DNA of 64,000 bases. Origin: an uncultured Dysgonomonas sp. GTDB taxonomy: Bacteria > Bacteroidota > Bacteroidia > Bacteroidales > Dysgonomonadaceae. The translations under genes and the position numbers were made by a program. This document shows positions 33,182-41,286 of the stretch, one piece after another. The stretch is from assembly GCF_900079725.1 (NCBI RefSeq), contig NZ_LT599032.1:2502253-2566252 (forward strand), written 5' to 3'. The notes below the pieces were generated by a model. That model saw only the letters and a program-made list of their open reading frames with translations, was not told where the DNA came from and did not search any database. Every line of letters begins with the position of its first letter. Position 1 is the stretch's first letter.

Positions 33182-34432
33182 TTATAAGTTATTTCGGTTA
33201 AGAGAATCTACTATATTGACCTTAGAGGCTCTGTAAGCCGGAATACCAGCCGAGAGAAGGTTCAGGATCAGGCATACGAGAAATACAGCAAGGAATACCG
33301 GAAACGATACTAACGTTTCCACTGGGATAGAACTATCTTCTCCTATATCCAGCAGCCATTTCTTCAGCCACATTACCACAGCAAAAGAGAAGATAAGTCC
33401 TATGATGCCCCCTATAAGAGATGTAATGAGGTTTTCGTATAGTACCTGCATCAATATGACATATTTTTTTGCTCCGAATGCTTTTCTTATTCCTATTTCT
33501 TCTGTCCGCCTTTTTATTCGCGAAAGGCTAAAGCTGGATAGGTTTATGGCCGGTATGATTAATAAGATGGCTAAAACAAACACAATTTTCCTTATATTTC
33601 CCTTGATGTCCGGATCTTTGAGTGAGTTAGTCATTTTATGTACTGCGTGGCTATACGGACCTAAAAGTGTAAGGCTCCATTCTTCGTCTGTAGCATTGTA
33701 TTTCCGTTCGGCTGCACGTACTTCTTCTACAATGGAGTCAAAGTCTTTTTTGCTTTTTGCCAAAAATAAAATCTGAAAAGATCCCTGTTCGTATGCAGAG
33801 CGCGATGTATATGGGATATAGATGTCTGTAGAGGCATATTGGAATATTTGTGATACATCTTTCACTATTCCCACTATGGTGTACGGTTTAAAATCGATGT
33901 GAATGGTTTTTCCTAAAGCATCTTGATTCCCGTAAAGTGCTTTTGCGGTTTTTTCTGTTACAACGGCCTTTTTCAGACCGGATTTAAAATCCTCTTCACT
34001 GAATGAGCTACCCTGGGTAAAGGAAAAAGACATGATTTTCCAAAAATTTGCATCCGTCGATTTCAACTCAAAAGGCATTCGTTCCATCAGGTCTTCAGAT
34101 GTTGTGACTTGACTTTTGTTCCATGCATCAGCTTGTATGCTTATCAATTCAGGAGACTTCATTTCCGATAGATAATCTTTGTATACCTGGTAACTGATAT
34201 TACCATTGCTTTGCCTTCCTTTGTTCTTTTTCTGTTCTTTTATTTCGCCGCGGATATACATTGTTCTGTCGCGGTTGATTTCGGGTGCAACACTTATATT
34301 TTTGATAGATTCGCTGACTATGAGAACCATAATCATCATAATAGCCAATGCAGTTCCCGCAATAGTTATTATACTGATAAACTTGTTCTGTTTCAGCATT
34401 GCAATGGCTTGTTTGAAATAGATTTTATACAT
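33182..34432 (-). CDS. FtsX/MacB-type ABC permease, type B, pair 3
   Basis: A 416-residue type B permease and the first permease transcribed, 79 bases after the ATPase gene. TM1 lies at about 17-38, followed by a periplasmic domain with QGSSFSEEDFKSGLKKAVVT and PYTIVGIVKDVSQIFQYAST, then three membrane spans. Coupling segment KRRTEEIGIRKAFGAKKYVI; end AGIPAYRASKVNIVDSLNRN. It most resembles the pair 2 type B protein in its coupling and membrane parts. Confidence 0.9.
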   Translation of the reverse strand: MYKIYFKQAIAMLKQNKFISIITIAGTALAIMMIMVLIVSESIKNISVAPEINRDRTMYIRGEIKEQKKNKGRQSNGNISYQVYKDYLSEMKSPELISIQADAWNKSQVTTSEDLMERMPFELKSTDANFWKIMSFSFTQGSSFSEEDFKSGLKKAVVTEKTAKALYGNQDALGKTIHIDFKPYTIVGIVKDVSQIFQYASTDIYIPYTSRSAYEQGSFQILFLAKSKKDFDSIVEEVRAAERKYNATDEEWSLTLLGPYSHAVHKMTNSLKDPDIKGNIRKIVFVLAILLIIPAINLSSFSLSRIKRRTEEIGIRKAFGAKKYVILMQVLYENLITSLIGGIIGLIFSFAVVMWLKKWLLDIGEDSSIPVETLVSFPVFLAVFLVCLILNLLSAGIPAYRASKVNIVDSLNRNNL

Positions 34433-34511
34433 GATATGTGGTTTTCAATTGTCGGATAATCATATTAATACGAATTTGTTATTACCTGTATTTCTGTTGC
34501 CGGATAAAGGT

Positions 34512-35180
34512 CTATTCAACTCTTCTGCCATCAAAGAAGCGGATAATCCGTTTTGTGGTTTTGGCGATATGTTCATCATGCGTTACCATCACTATGGTTG
34601 TGCCTTCGTTGTTCAGTTCAAATAACAGGTCCATGATTTCAGCACCCATCTTGCTGTCCAGATTTCCGGTAGGCTCATCGGCAAGTATGATCTGCGGGTC
34701 GCCGATAATAGCACGGGCGATAGCAACACGTTGACATTGTCCGCCCGATAGTTGCGACGGGAAGTGTTTCATACGGTGCGATAGACCGACTTTCTCCAAT
34801 ACTTTTTTAGCCATTTCGCGTCGGCTGCTATCTCCCGATTTGCGATAAAGAAGGGGGAGTTCCACATTGTCGAGAACATTAAGCGAGTTTATCAGATGGA
34901 AACTTTGAAATACAAAACCCAGAGTTTTATTCCGGAACTCCGCCATCTCTTTATCTTTCATATTATGAGTTTCGGTATTGCCTATAAGCACTTTACCCTC
35001 GCTGGGTACATCGAGCAGTCCCATGATGTTCAGCATTGTACTTTTTCCACATCCAGAAGGCCCCATTACAGAAAGGAAATCTCCTTTTTGCACTTCCAGA
35101 TTTACATTTTCCAATGCTACTGTCTCGACCTCTTTTGTACGGTAGATCTTTGTTATACCTTGTAAGTTGATGATTGACAT
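34512..35180 (-). CDS. ABC-transporter ATPase (LolD/MacB type) of the export locus
   Basis: The only ATPase for six permeases, 222 residues. Walker A is GPSGCGKSTML (about 40-50), Q loop VFQSFHLINSL, ABC signature LSGGQCQRVAIARA, Walker B IILADEPTGNLD, and H loop MVTHDEHIA. The GNLD after Walker B and the LINSLNVLDNVELPL segment place it with LolD/MacB/FtsE-like ATPases that drive FtsX-type permeases. It lies 33 bases after the adaptor gene. In Cys position of the signature, LSGGQC replaces the more usual LSGGQQ, a tolerated change. Confidence 0.95.
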   Translation of the reverse strand: MSIINLQGITKIYRTKEVETVALENVNLEVQKGDFLSVMGPSGCGKSTMLNIMGLLDVPSEGKVLIGNTETHNMKDKEMAEFRNKTLGFVFQSFHLINSLNVLDNVELPLLYRKSGDSSRREMAKKVLEKVGLSHRMKHFPSQLSGGQCQRVAIARAIIGDPQIILADEPTGNLDSKMGAEIMDLLFELNNEGTTIVMVTHDEHIAKTTKRIIRFFDGRRVE

Positions 35181-35213
35181 AATTTTATGAATTATAGGTT
35201 ATTGATTTCTTGT

Positions 35214-36458
35214 TTATTTTATCTTTATTGATTTCTTACCCTTATATTGGCTCATATCAGAGACAATTACCTGTTCTCCCTGATTTAATCCATTGATCAC
35301 TTCTACATATTCGAAGCTGCTCTCTCCCAGTTTCACTTTACGAATTTCCGCCTGCCCGTCTTTTACTACCCATAGCTCATATTCTCCTGCACCGATATAG
35401 TAGGATGCATTTGGTATGCGCAAGGCATCTTCCTGAATGCCATGCGATACAAATACGTCGGTTTTCAGTCCGCTTCGCAGGCGTGAATTCCCTGCATCTT
35501 TCAGCATAACTATGAATTGGATAACCCCGTTTTTTACGGATGGCGTAATGTTGACTACGGTCCCTTCCAGTTGCAATTGTCCGATTTTGATGATTGCTTT
35601 TGCTCCTGTGCTTAATTTTTCGGCGTAGCTATCTGCTATATCGGCTTCTACCTTAAAGTGGCTTAAATCGGATATAATTGCTATTTGCGTGCCTGCTGAT
35701 ACCTGCGAACCAATCTGATTGTTTACATAAGTCAGGGTTGCCTTTTGCGGCGACAGTATCCGGGCATCCTTTAGCAGACGTGCACTTTCGGCCAGCGATT
35801 TTTCAAAAATGCTTATTTCCAGTTCCTGTACTTTTGTTTCTGCAGAAGCATTTTTCTTCTGATTTTCTATTTGTTGTTTCAGCTGTTGAAGCTCGAGTTT
35901 GGCTACTTCATAGTTCAATGCTGCCTGACGCACTTTATCTGTTGTGCTTGCTCCTATACTGTCTAGGTATTGTTCATTTTTGAGTTCGGTCTGCATCTGT
36001 TTCAGGTTCATGTCTTTCACCTGCATCTGCATTTGCAGTTCCGATATTTTGTTTTCGAGGGTAATCTTCGATTGAATTAGCTTGCTGGCCTTCATCTCTT
36101 TCTCGTCCAGCTTTTGGTTATAGTCCGTTTCTACGGAAGCCAGTTCCAGTTTGAGAATTGGTTCACCGGCGAGTACTGAATCCCCTGCATTTTTATATAC
36201 TTCGAGTATCCGGCTGTTGATGGGGGAAACGATAATTTCTTCGGTCAGAGGAATCACTTTACCGGATGCATTTACTGTTACTTCTATTGTACCTTTATCC
36301 ACTGTACCTATCGTTATACTTTTATAGGAGAGTGTGCTTTCCAGTATATTCATTAAGAAAATAATAACAATTATTATTGCCAGTGCAATGATTCCATACC
36401 GGAGTATTAATTTCCGTTTTTCTTTTCGCTGTATACTGAGTGGTATTTCCCTGTCCAT
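35214..36458 (-). CDS. HlyD/AcrA-type periplasmic adaptor of the export locus
   Basis: Membrane-fusion protein of 414 residues linking permeases to TolC. One N-terminal membrane helix (about 19-41) is followed by a lipoyl half-motif (SGKVIPLTEEIIVSPINSRI, GDSVLAGEPILKLE), a long coiled-coil hairpin (about 105-215; LQMQMQVKDMNLKQMQTELK), the second lipoyl half (ILSPQKATLTYVNNQIGSQV) and beta-barrel and membrane-proximal domains. Being first in the message, it is next to the only visible promoter candidate, which lies between 36483 and 36567. Family fit is good; the substrate is unknown. Confidence 0.93.
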   Translation of the reverse strand: MDREIPLSIQRKEKRKLILRYGIIALAIIIVIIFLMNILESTLSYKSITIGTVDKGTIEVTVNASGKVIPLTEEIIVSPINSRILEVYKNAGDSVLAGEPILKLELASVETDYNQKLDEKEMKASKLIQSKITLENKISELQMQMQVKDMNLKQMQTELKNEQYLDSIGASTTDKVRQAALNYEVAKLELQQLKQQIENQKKNASAETKVQELEISIFEKSLAESARLLKDARILSPQKATLTYVNNQIGSQVSAGTQIAIISDLSHFKVEADIADSYAEKLSTGAKAIIKIGQLQLEGTVVNITPSVKNGVIQFIVMLKDAGNSRLRSGLKTDVFVSHGIQEDALRIPNASYYIGAGEYELWVVKDGQAEIRKVKLGESSFEYVEVINGLNQGEQVIVSDMSQYKGKKSIKIK

Positions 36459-36490
36459 TTTTGAAATTATTTAGTATTCCGTATTTTATT

Positions 36491-36509
36491 CATCAATGAA
36501 TATGCCAAT
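36491..36509 (-). promoter_or_regulatory. Sigma-54-like promoter upstream of the export operon
   Basis: On the minus strand the segment contains TGGCATATTCATTGAT. Against the RpoN consensus TGGCACG-N4-TTGCW the -24 TGGCA and the -12 TTG match with exact spacing, but the highly conserved C at -12 is A. It would start transcription about 25 bases before the adaptor gene. The operon neighbours an NtrC-type activator, which makes a sigma-54 promoter expected. The -12 mismatch keeps confidence low. Confidence 0.35.
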
Positions 36510-36551
36510 AGGTCAATATGTTTATTTTCAATGTTTTGATGATATTCAGAT

Positions 36552-36567
36552 TGTCCGTTTTCGGACA
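36552..36567. promoter_or_regulatory. 16-base palindrome, candidate activator-binding site
   Basis: TGTCCG-TTTT-CGGACA, a perfect inverted repeat, about 94 bases before the adaptor start codon and 45 bases upstream of the sigma-54-like -24 element. A further GTACGGAA lies 7 bases away. It is in the 267-base divergent region between the export operon and the VWA gene. Natural candidate ligand: the Fis-type HTH of the regulator at 23464-24828. Confidence 0.45.
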
Positions 36568-36725
36568 GTTGTGTACGGAAAGTAATATTCGGGCCAGCAT
36601 GTTTTATTGCTATTTTCTTTTATTGGATGCTTTATATTTAACTTTCCTCATTATATTTATGGAATTTATATCAAAACGCAATCTATCTTATAAACTACTT
36701 AGTCATTAATCTAATTATTTATGCT

Positions 36726-38537
36726 ATGGGACTACAAACAAAACGACACATTATCCTGTTTTTAACCAGCTGTTTTTTCATGTTCTCTTATACTATACAT
36801 GCCATTACTGTAACAGGTACAGTGCGAGAAGATAATGGAGATGAGCTGATAGGTGTATCGGTGATGGTGAAAGGTACTACAAAGGGCACGGTAACAGATG
36901 TTAATGGAGAATATACCATCGAAGCTAATATAGGAGATCAGCTTCAATTCAGTTATCTGGGATTTATATCACAAACAATTAAGGTAACCGGATCAAAACA
37001 TGATGTAGTGCTAAAAGAAGACAGTAAATCGCTTGATGAGATGGTAGTAGTAGGTTATGGGGTATTATCTTCGGATAGCTATTCTTCATATTCCTATAGC
37101 GAACCTGCACCTCCTGTCTATTTTGATAATACCGAAAGTTACAGGGCATTTACTGATAATAAGTTTGTCAGGGTTTCTACTGAGCCTCTTTCTACTTTCT
37201 CCATAGATGTGGATAAGGCTTCGTATAGTAATATGCGTCGTTTCATAAATAAGGGTGAAGTGCCTCCTGCAGATGCCATCCGTGTAGAAGAGTTGGTAAA
37301 TTACTTTAAATATGATTATCCCAAGCCTGAAGGGGATGACCCTGTAGCATTCGGGATAGAGGTAGGAAAATGTCCATGGGATGGTAAGCACCGTTTGGTA
37401 AAAATAGGTTTGAAAGCCCGTGAGATAGATACGGATAACCTGCCTGCAACCAATTTTGTATTCCTGATTGATGTTTCGGGTTCGATGGATTGGGATGGCA
37501 AGCTCGATCTGGTAAAATCATCTATGAAGCTTCTGGTAAATAACCTTCGCCCTATCGACCGTGTTGCCATAGTGGTATATGCGGGCGCAGCAGGACAGGT
37601 ATTGCCTTCTACTCCAGGTAGTGAGAAGTCTAAGATATTGGAGTCTCTCAACGGCTTGACAGCAGGTGGTTCTACAGCAGGTGGCGAAGGAATAGTACTT
37701 GCTTACAAAATTGCGAAAGAGAACCTTATAGAAGGAGGAAATAACCGTATAATCCTTTGCACAGACGGGGATTTTAATGTAGGTGTATCTAGTAACGACG
37801 GATTGGAGAAGCTGATCGAGAATGAACGTAAATCGGGTGTATTCTTATCTATACTCGGTTATGGAATGGGAAACTATAAGGATGATAAAATGCAGGTACT
37901 TGCTCAGGCTGGGAATGGCAATCATGCTTATATAGATAATATGCAGGAAGCAAATAAAGTTTTAGTTTCGGAGTTTGGAGGGACTATGTTTACTGTGGCT
38001 AAAGATGTCAAGTTACAGATAGAGTTTAATCCCCTGAAAGTTGATTCCTATAGGCTGATAGGTTATGAAACCCGTCTGTTGGAGAAAGAAGACTTTAACA
38101 ACGACCAGAAAGATGCCGGAGATATGGGTATGGGACATACTGTGACAGCTTTCTACGAGGTAATACCTGCCAAAGAGAAGAAGGATAAGAAGAGTAAGGG
38201 AGAAGATACGTCTGTAGATCCGCTTAAATATCAGACAATGTCTCCTACAGGTTCGGATGAGCTGCTGACAGTTAAATTAAGGTACAAACACCCCGAGAGT
38301 GAGGAGAGCAAGCTAATGTCTGTGCCTGTGATAGATGATGGTCTGGATAATGTTTCTGAAGACTTCAAATTCGGCTCTGCGGTGGCTATGTTCGGTATTA
38401 TGCTTCGTGATGATAAACAACATGGTTCAAGTGACCTATATAAGGTTATTTCACGGGCCAGATCGGGTTATGGAAAAGATGAGGATGGGTATCGAAGAGA
38501 GTTTGTTCGATTGGTACAGTCGCTAACCGGAGAGTGA
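36726..38537 (+). CDS. VWA-domain protein with CarboxypepD-regulatory-like N-terminus (YfbK-like)
   Basis: A 603-residue exported protein. Signal peptide 1-26 (ending IHA). Residues 27-97 are a carboxypeptidase-regulatory-like beta-sandwich (VTGTVREDNGDELIGVSVMV, then GTVTDVNGEYTIEA), and the linker LDEMVVVGYG looks exactly like the start of SusC-type TonB-receptor plugs, but no barrel follows. Residues 135-235 match the vWF_A N-terminal YfbK segment; the VWA domain begins near 240 with an intact MIDAS (DVSGS: Asp249, Ser251, Ser253; AGGSTAGGEG; CTDGDFNVG). A DUF3520-like C-terminus follows. Metal-dependent protein binding at the cell surface or in the periplasm is inferred. It is transcribed away from the export operon. 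Confidence 0.9.
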   Translation: MGLQTKRHIILFLTSCFFMFSYTIHAITVTGTVREDNGDELIGVSVMVKGTTKGTVTDVNGEYTIEANIGDQLQFSYLGFISQTIKVTGSKHDVVLKEDSKSLDEMVVVGYGVLSSDSYSSYSYSEPAPPVYFDNTESYRAFTDNKFVRVSTEPLSTFSIDVDKASYSNMRRFINKGEVPPADAIRVEELVNYFKYDYPKPEGDDPVAFGIEVGKCPWDGKHRLVKIGLKAREIDTDNLPATNFVFLIDVSGSMDWDGKLDLVKSSMKLLVNNLRPIDRVAIVVYAGAAGQVLPSTPGSEKSKILESLNGLTAGGSTAGGEGIVLAYKIAKENLIEGGNNRIILCTDGDFNVGVSSNDGLEKLIENERKSGVFLSILGYGMGNYKDDKMQVLAQAGNGNHAYIDNMQEANKVLVSEFGGTMFTVAKDVKLQIEFNPLKVDSYRLIGYETRLLEKEDFNNDQKDAGDMGMGHTVTAFYEVIPAKEKKDKKSKGEDTSVDPLKYQTMSPTGSDELLTVKLRYKHPESEESKLMSVPVIDDGLDNVSEDFKFGSAVAMFGIMLRDDKQHGSSDLYKVISRARSGYGKDEDGYRREFVRLVQSLTGE

Positions 38538-38608
38538 TATTCTTTAATTAGCTTATATAAAGATAGTTATCGTAATGGTGACTCTCTTTCTTATTTATAT
38601 TTTATATC

Positions 38609-38640
38609 AAAAAAAGACACCCACATTTCTGTAAGTGTCT
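38609..38640 (-). terminator. Rho-independent terminator of the tRNA operon
   Basis: On the minus strand AGACACTTACA-GAAA-TGTGGGTGTCT (11-base stem with two G-T wobbles) runs into seven Ts. It lies 10 bases after tRNA-Gly. Confidence 0.9.
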
Positions 38641-38649
38641 CTTCATCAG

Positions 38650-38722
38650 AGCGGAAGACGGGGCTCAAACCCGCGACCCTCAGCTTGGAAGGCTAATGCT
38701 CTATCAACTGAGCTACTTCCGC
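38650..38722 (-). tRNA. tRNA-Gly (anticodon TCC)
   Basis: The minus strand folds into a full cloverleaf: acceptor GCGGAAG / CTTCCGC, D stem GCTC/GAGC, anticodon stem TTAGC / GCTGA with loop CTTCCAA (anticodon TCC), T stem GCGGG with loop TTTGAGC. The discriminator base is T as usual for Gly. CCA is not encoded. It reads GGA (and probably other GGN) codons. It is second in a two-tRNA operon, 8 bases after tRNA-Tyr. Confidence 0.96.
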
Positions 38723-38730
38723 AAAGTATG

Positions 38731-38813
38731 TGGGCAGTGAAGGATTCGAACCTCCGAAGACGTAAGTCAGCTGAGTTACAGTCAGCCCCAGTTGGCCACT
38801 TTGGTAACTGCCC
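38731..38813 (-). tRNA. tRNA-Tyr (anticodon GTA)
   Basis: The minus strand folds into a class II tRNA of 83 bases: acceptor GGGCAGT / ACTGCCC, anticodon stem GCTGA / TCAGC with loop CTGTAAC (anticodon GTA), a long variable arm around CTTACGTCTTCG, and T loop TTCGAAT. Discriminator A; CCA not encoded. It is first in the operon with tRNA-Gly. Confidence 0.96.
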
Positions 38814-38849
38814 TTTTATCTTTAGCGAATGCAAAGGTAATATATTTAT

Positions 38850-39347
38850 TTATTCCTCCAAATTTCTACGATAAAAATCTATCATTTTTAGTGCTGTAAT
38901 GGCGCATTCATCCCCTTTGTTGCCATGACGACCACCGGCACGTTCTTCAGCTTGCTGCATGTTGTCGGTAGTTAACAGTCCGAATATGAACGGTATATCG
39001 TAACGGATATTCATATCGGCAATGCCCTGCGTTACACCGCTGCAAACATAGTCGAAATGCGGAGTATCTCCTCTGACTACACAGCCCAATGCGATTACTG
39101 CATCTATTCCTTTATTTTCTACCATATGTTTCGAGCCGAATATCAGTTCGAAGCTTCCCGGAACAAAATCAATCAGGATATTTTCTTTTTTTACTCCATG
39201 CTTTATCAGTGTATTGAAAGCACCCTGGAGTAGGGGAGTGGTTACCGTTTCGTTCCATTCCGAAACCACGATTCCTATTTTCATATCTTCGCCGTTAGGA
39301 ACTGTTTCGGGATTATAAGATGATAAGTTGTGATATGCTGTTGCCAT
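38850..39347 (-). CDS. ribH: 6,7-dimethyl-8-ribityllumazine synthase
   Basis: Condenses the ribityl-aminouracil intermediate with dihydroxybutanone phosphate, the next-to-last step of riboflavin synthesis; the protein forms capsids or pentamers in the cytoplasm. The 165-residue sequence has [51 protein letters not shown] with catalytic His97, and [18 protein letters not shown], all family signatures. Length is normal. No other rib gene and no FMN riboswitch are adjacent. The start ATG is followed by the usual Bacteroidetes N-terminus [11 protein letters not shown]. Confidence 0.96.
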   Translation of the reverse strand: MATAYHNLSSYNPETVPNGEDMKIGIVVSEWNETVTTPLLQGAFNTLIKHGVKKENILIDFVPGSFELIFGSKHMVENKGIDAVIALGCVVRGDTPHFDYVCSGVTQGIADMNIRYDIPFIFGLLTTDNMQQAEERAGGRHGNKGDECAITALKMIDFYRRNLEE

Positions 39348-39435
39348 AATTATTCTGTTTGTTTTAATTTATTGATAAAGATATTCAATGTTGATGATAT
39401 AATGCAAACTGTAAGGTGATTAAATATTATCTTTT

Positions 39436-39969
39436 TTATCTAAATATTTCATTTACAGTTCTATGTATTTTTATTATTTCTTTCATCGGGATACTGTCTT
39501 TTGATATCAGCTGCTCATTATTGTCAATCTCGAAGATAATCAGACTCTCTTCCCTGTCCGGGTCATCACCTTCCTGTTGGCTATCAGATGCATATAAGAT
39601 ATTTAAATTGATATAGCGGATATCTTTCCTGTTATCTTTAAATAGCTTATAGTCGAAGTAGTGTGTAAGGGAATTTTTCGTTATAATGAATATTTCTTTT
39701 CCATGTTTATTCCAAAGATATAATCTCAGAAAGAATGTGGATATCCCCCAGAAAATAAGCAGTGAAAATAAGAACCCGAATGCAGGTGGGTCTCCGTCTG
39801 CTACGAATATGCAAAAGACAATTACAGGTAATGCATACCCTATTATGGTGAGGATCAAGAGGAAATTGATAGATGCATTATTCCTTTCTCTTCGTCTGAT
39901 TTCCAGATAAATGGAATCATCCGTTTTTAAGGTATAATACTTCTTGCCCTTTCCTCCCGATTTACTCAC
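39436..39969 (-). CDS. Two-TM membrane protein, unknown function
   Basis: A 177-residue protein. A basic N-terminus (KSGGKGKKYYTLKTDDSIYL) is followed by two membrane spans, about 33-57 and 63-85. The C-terminal 90 residues are soluble with beta-strand character and an acidic patch (DSQQEGDDPDREESLIIFEI), resembling bacterial PH-like or YcxB-type domains attached to two spans. It lies 13 bases before deoC-side sequence: its own stop is close to ribH and its start is 13 bases from the deoC stop, so it may be the last gene of the deoC message. No motif gives a function. Confidence 0.65.
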   Translation of the reverse strand: MSKSGGKGKKYYTLKTDDSIYLEIRRRERNNASINFLLILTIIGYALPVIVFCIFVADGDPPAFGFLFSLLIFWGISTFFLRLYLWNKHGKEIFIITKNSLTHYFDYKLFKDNRKDIRYINLNILYASDSQQEGDDPDREESLIIFEIDNNEQLISKDSIPMKEIIKIHRTVNEIFR

Positions 39970-39982
39970 TTGGATAATATGA

Positions 39983-40876
39983 TTATTTGATATCTTCCAA
40001 TAAATTATCGGCCAAACGGCTTGCCCCTATACGGAAATACTCATTATTCAAATATTCTTCGCCTAAGACCTCTTTTACAATCGTGTAATACTTGACAGCA
40101 TCTTGGGTAGTAGAAATTCCTCCCGATGCTTTAAAACCGGCTTTCCGGCCTGTTTTCGCCGTGTATTCCCTGATGGCTGTACACATTACATATGCGGCTT
40201 CCAAAGTGGCTCCTTCGTAACCTTTGCCTGTGGATGTTTTGATAAAGTCAGCTCCCGAATATAGGGCCAGGAGGGATGCTTTCATTATGTTTCTGGCAGA
40301 TTTCAGCGCCCCTGTTTCCAGTATGACCTTTAATTTTGCTTCACGGCAGGCGTGTTTTATTTCATCTATTTCCTCGCTCAGTTCCTCATAGTTTTCATCT
40401 AAGAAAAAGCCCAGATTGAGAACGATATCAATTTCGTCTGCGCCACTGGCTACCGCGAGTGCTGTTTCGGCTATTTTCACTTCTGTAAATGTCTGTGACG
40501 AAGGAAATCCTCCGGCAACAGAAGCGATTTTTACATCGGCGGTAAGAGCTTCCTTTACAGTCTCGATGAAATTAGGATATACACAGATAGCTGCTACATT
40601 GGCTACATCGGATGCTCCATCCTGTTCATTCACCTTTTCGGTAAACTTCCAGATGTCTTCACGTGTATCTGTTGCGTTTAGCGAGGTAAGGTCTATGCAC
40701 GAGTATAGTCTTTTATATACCTCTTTATTGTTATTCTGAGCGAATTTCTTGTTTATTATTTCCTCTACTTTTTCAGCTATATCAGCATCTTTGAGGTCTG
40801 TTTTATACTTCTTTAGTGTATCAGTATATTTATTTATTTCTGCCATATTGTTATATTTAAAAATTTCATATTTCAA
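39983..40876 (-). CDS. deoC: Deoxyribose-phosphate aldolase
   Basis: Splits 2-deoxyribose 5-phosphate into acetaldehyde and glyceraldehyde 3-phosphate during deoxynucleoside salvage. The 297-residue class I aldolase shows CVYPNFIETV (phosphate-side loop), ASVAGGFPSSQTF, GADEIDIVLNLG with the catalytic Asp, KVILETGAL, and the Schiff-base Lys in GADFIKTSTGKGYEGAT, with the helper Lys in GFKASGGIST. The long form with an N-terminal extension of about 45 residues is common in Bacteroidetes. It fits with punA elsewhere in the window for nucleoside breakdown. Confidence 0.96.
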   Translation of the reverse strand: MKYEIFKYNNMAEINKYTDTLKKYKTDLKDADIAEKVEEIINKKFAQNNNKEVYKRLYSCIDLTSLNATDTREDIWKFTEKVNEQDGASDVANVAAICVYPNFIETVKEALTADVKIASVAGGFPSSQTFTEVKIAETALAVASGADEIDIVLNLGFFLDENYEELSEEIDEIKHACREAKLKVILETGALKSARNIMKASLLALYSGADFIKTSTGKGYEGATLEAAYVMCTAIREYTAKTGRKAGFKASGGISTTQDAVKYYTIVKEVLGEEYLNNEYFRIGASRLADNLLEDIK

Positions 40877-40959
40877 GATTTACAAAATCGGATGTTTCTT
40901 CACTCTTTCAGTGTAAATAATTTGTTTTACTTACCAAAGCAATAGATAACTCTACGATC

Positions 40960-41286
40960 TTATTTCAATTTTTCATTATTCTTATGCCTGTCTTTATCCC
41001 TGTTTGTTTTCTTTTCCAGATTTTTTTGAAAAGCCTCTGTCAGGTTTATCCCTGTCTGGTTTGCTAAACATATAAGTACCCAAAGTACATCGGCCATTTC
41101 GTCTCCCAGATTTTTGTCGAGATCAGATTTTTTGAATGACTGATCGCCATATGTGCGCGCCATAATACGTGCCAGTTCACCGACCTCTTCAGTGAGGATG
41201 GTCATATTTGTGAGTTCGCTGAAATAGCGTACTCCAATTGTTTTTATCCAGTTATCAACCTCCAGTTGAGCTTCTTCTATTGTCAT
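40960..41286 (-). CDS. MazG-like nucleotide pyrophosphohydrolase
   Basis: A 108-residue all-alpha NTP pyrophosphatase that hydrolyses (often non-canonical) nucleoside triphosphates to monophosphates. The metal-binding motif is EEVGELARIMAR (ExxE) followed by LGDEMADVLWVLI (ExxD). It is the short single-domain form. The start overlaps the stop of dtd by one base (TAATG), so the two are translationally coupled. Substrate preference cannot be read from sequence. A role in house-cleaning of nucleotides fits the tRNA-proofreading neighbour only loosely. Confidence 0.88.
   Translation of the reverse strand: MTIEEAQLEVDNWIKTIGVRYFSELTNMTILTEEVGELARIMARTYGDQSFKKSDLDKNLGDEMADVLWVLICLANQTGINLTEAFQKNLEKKTNRDKDRHKNNEKLK

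Noticed and set aside
36570-36725. Sigma-54 promoter for the VWA gene
   Set aside because: No GG-N10-GC pair with correct spacing was found on the plus strand in this gap.
38635-38874. Open frames on both strands over 38635-38874
   Set aside because: They read through two clear tRNA genes (Gly and Tyr) that fold fully; the proteins have no family text.
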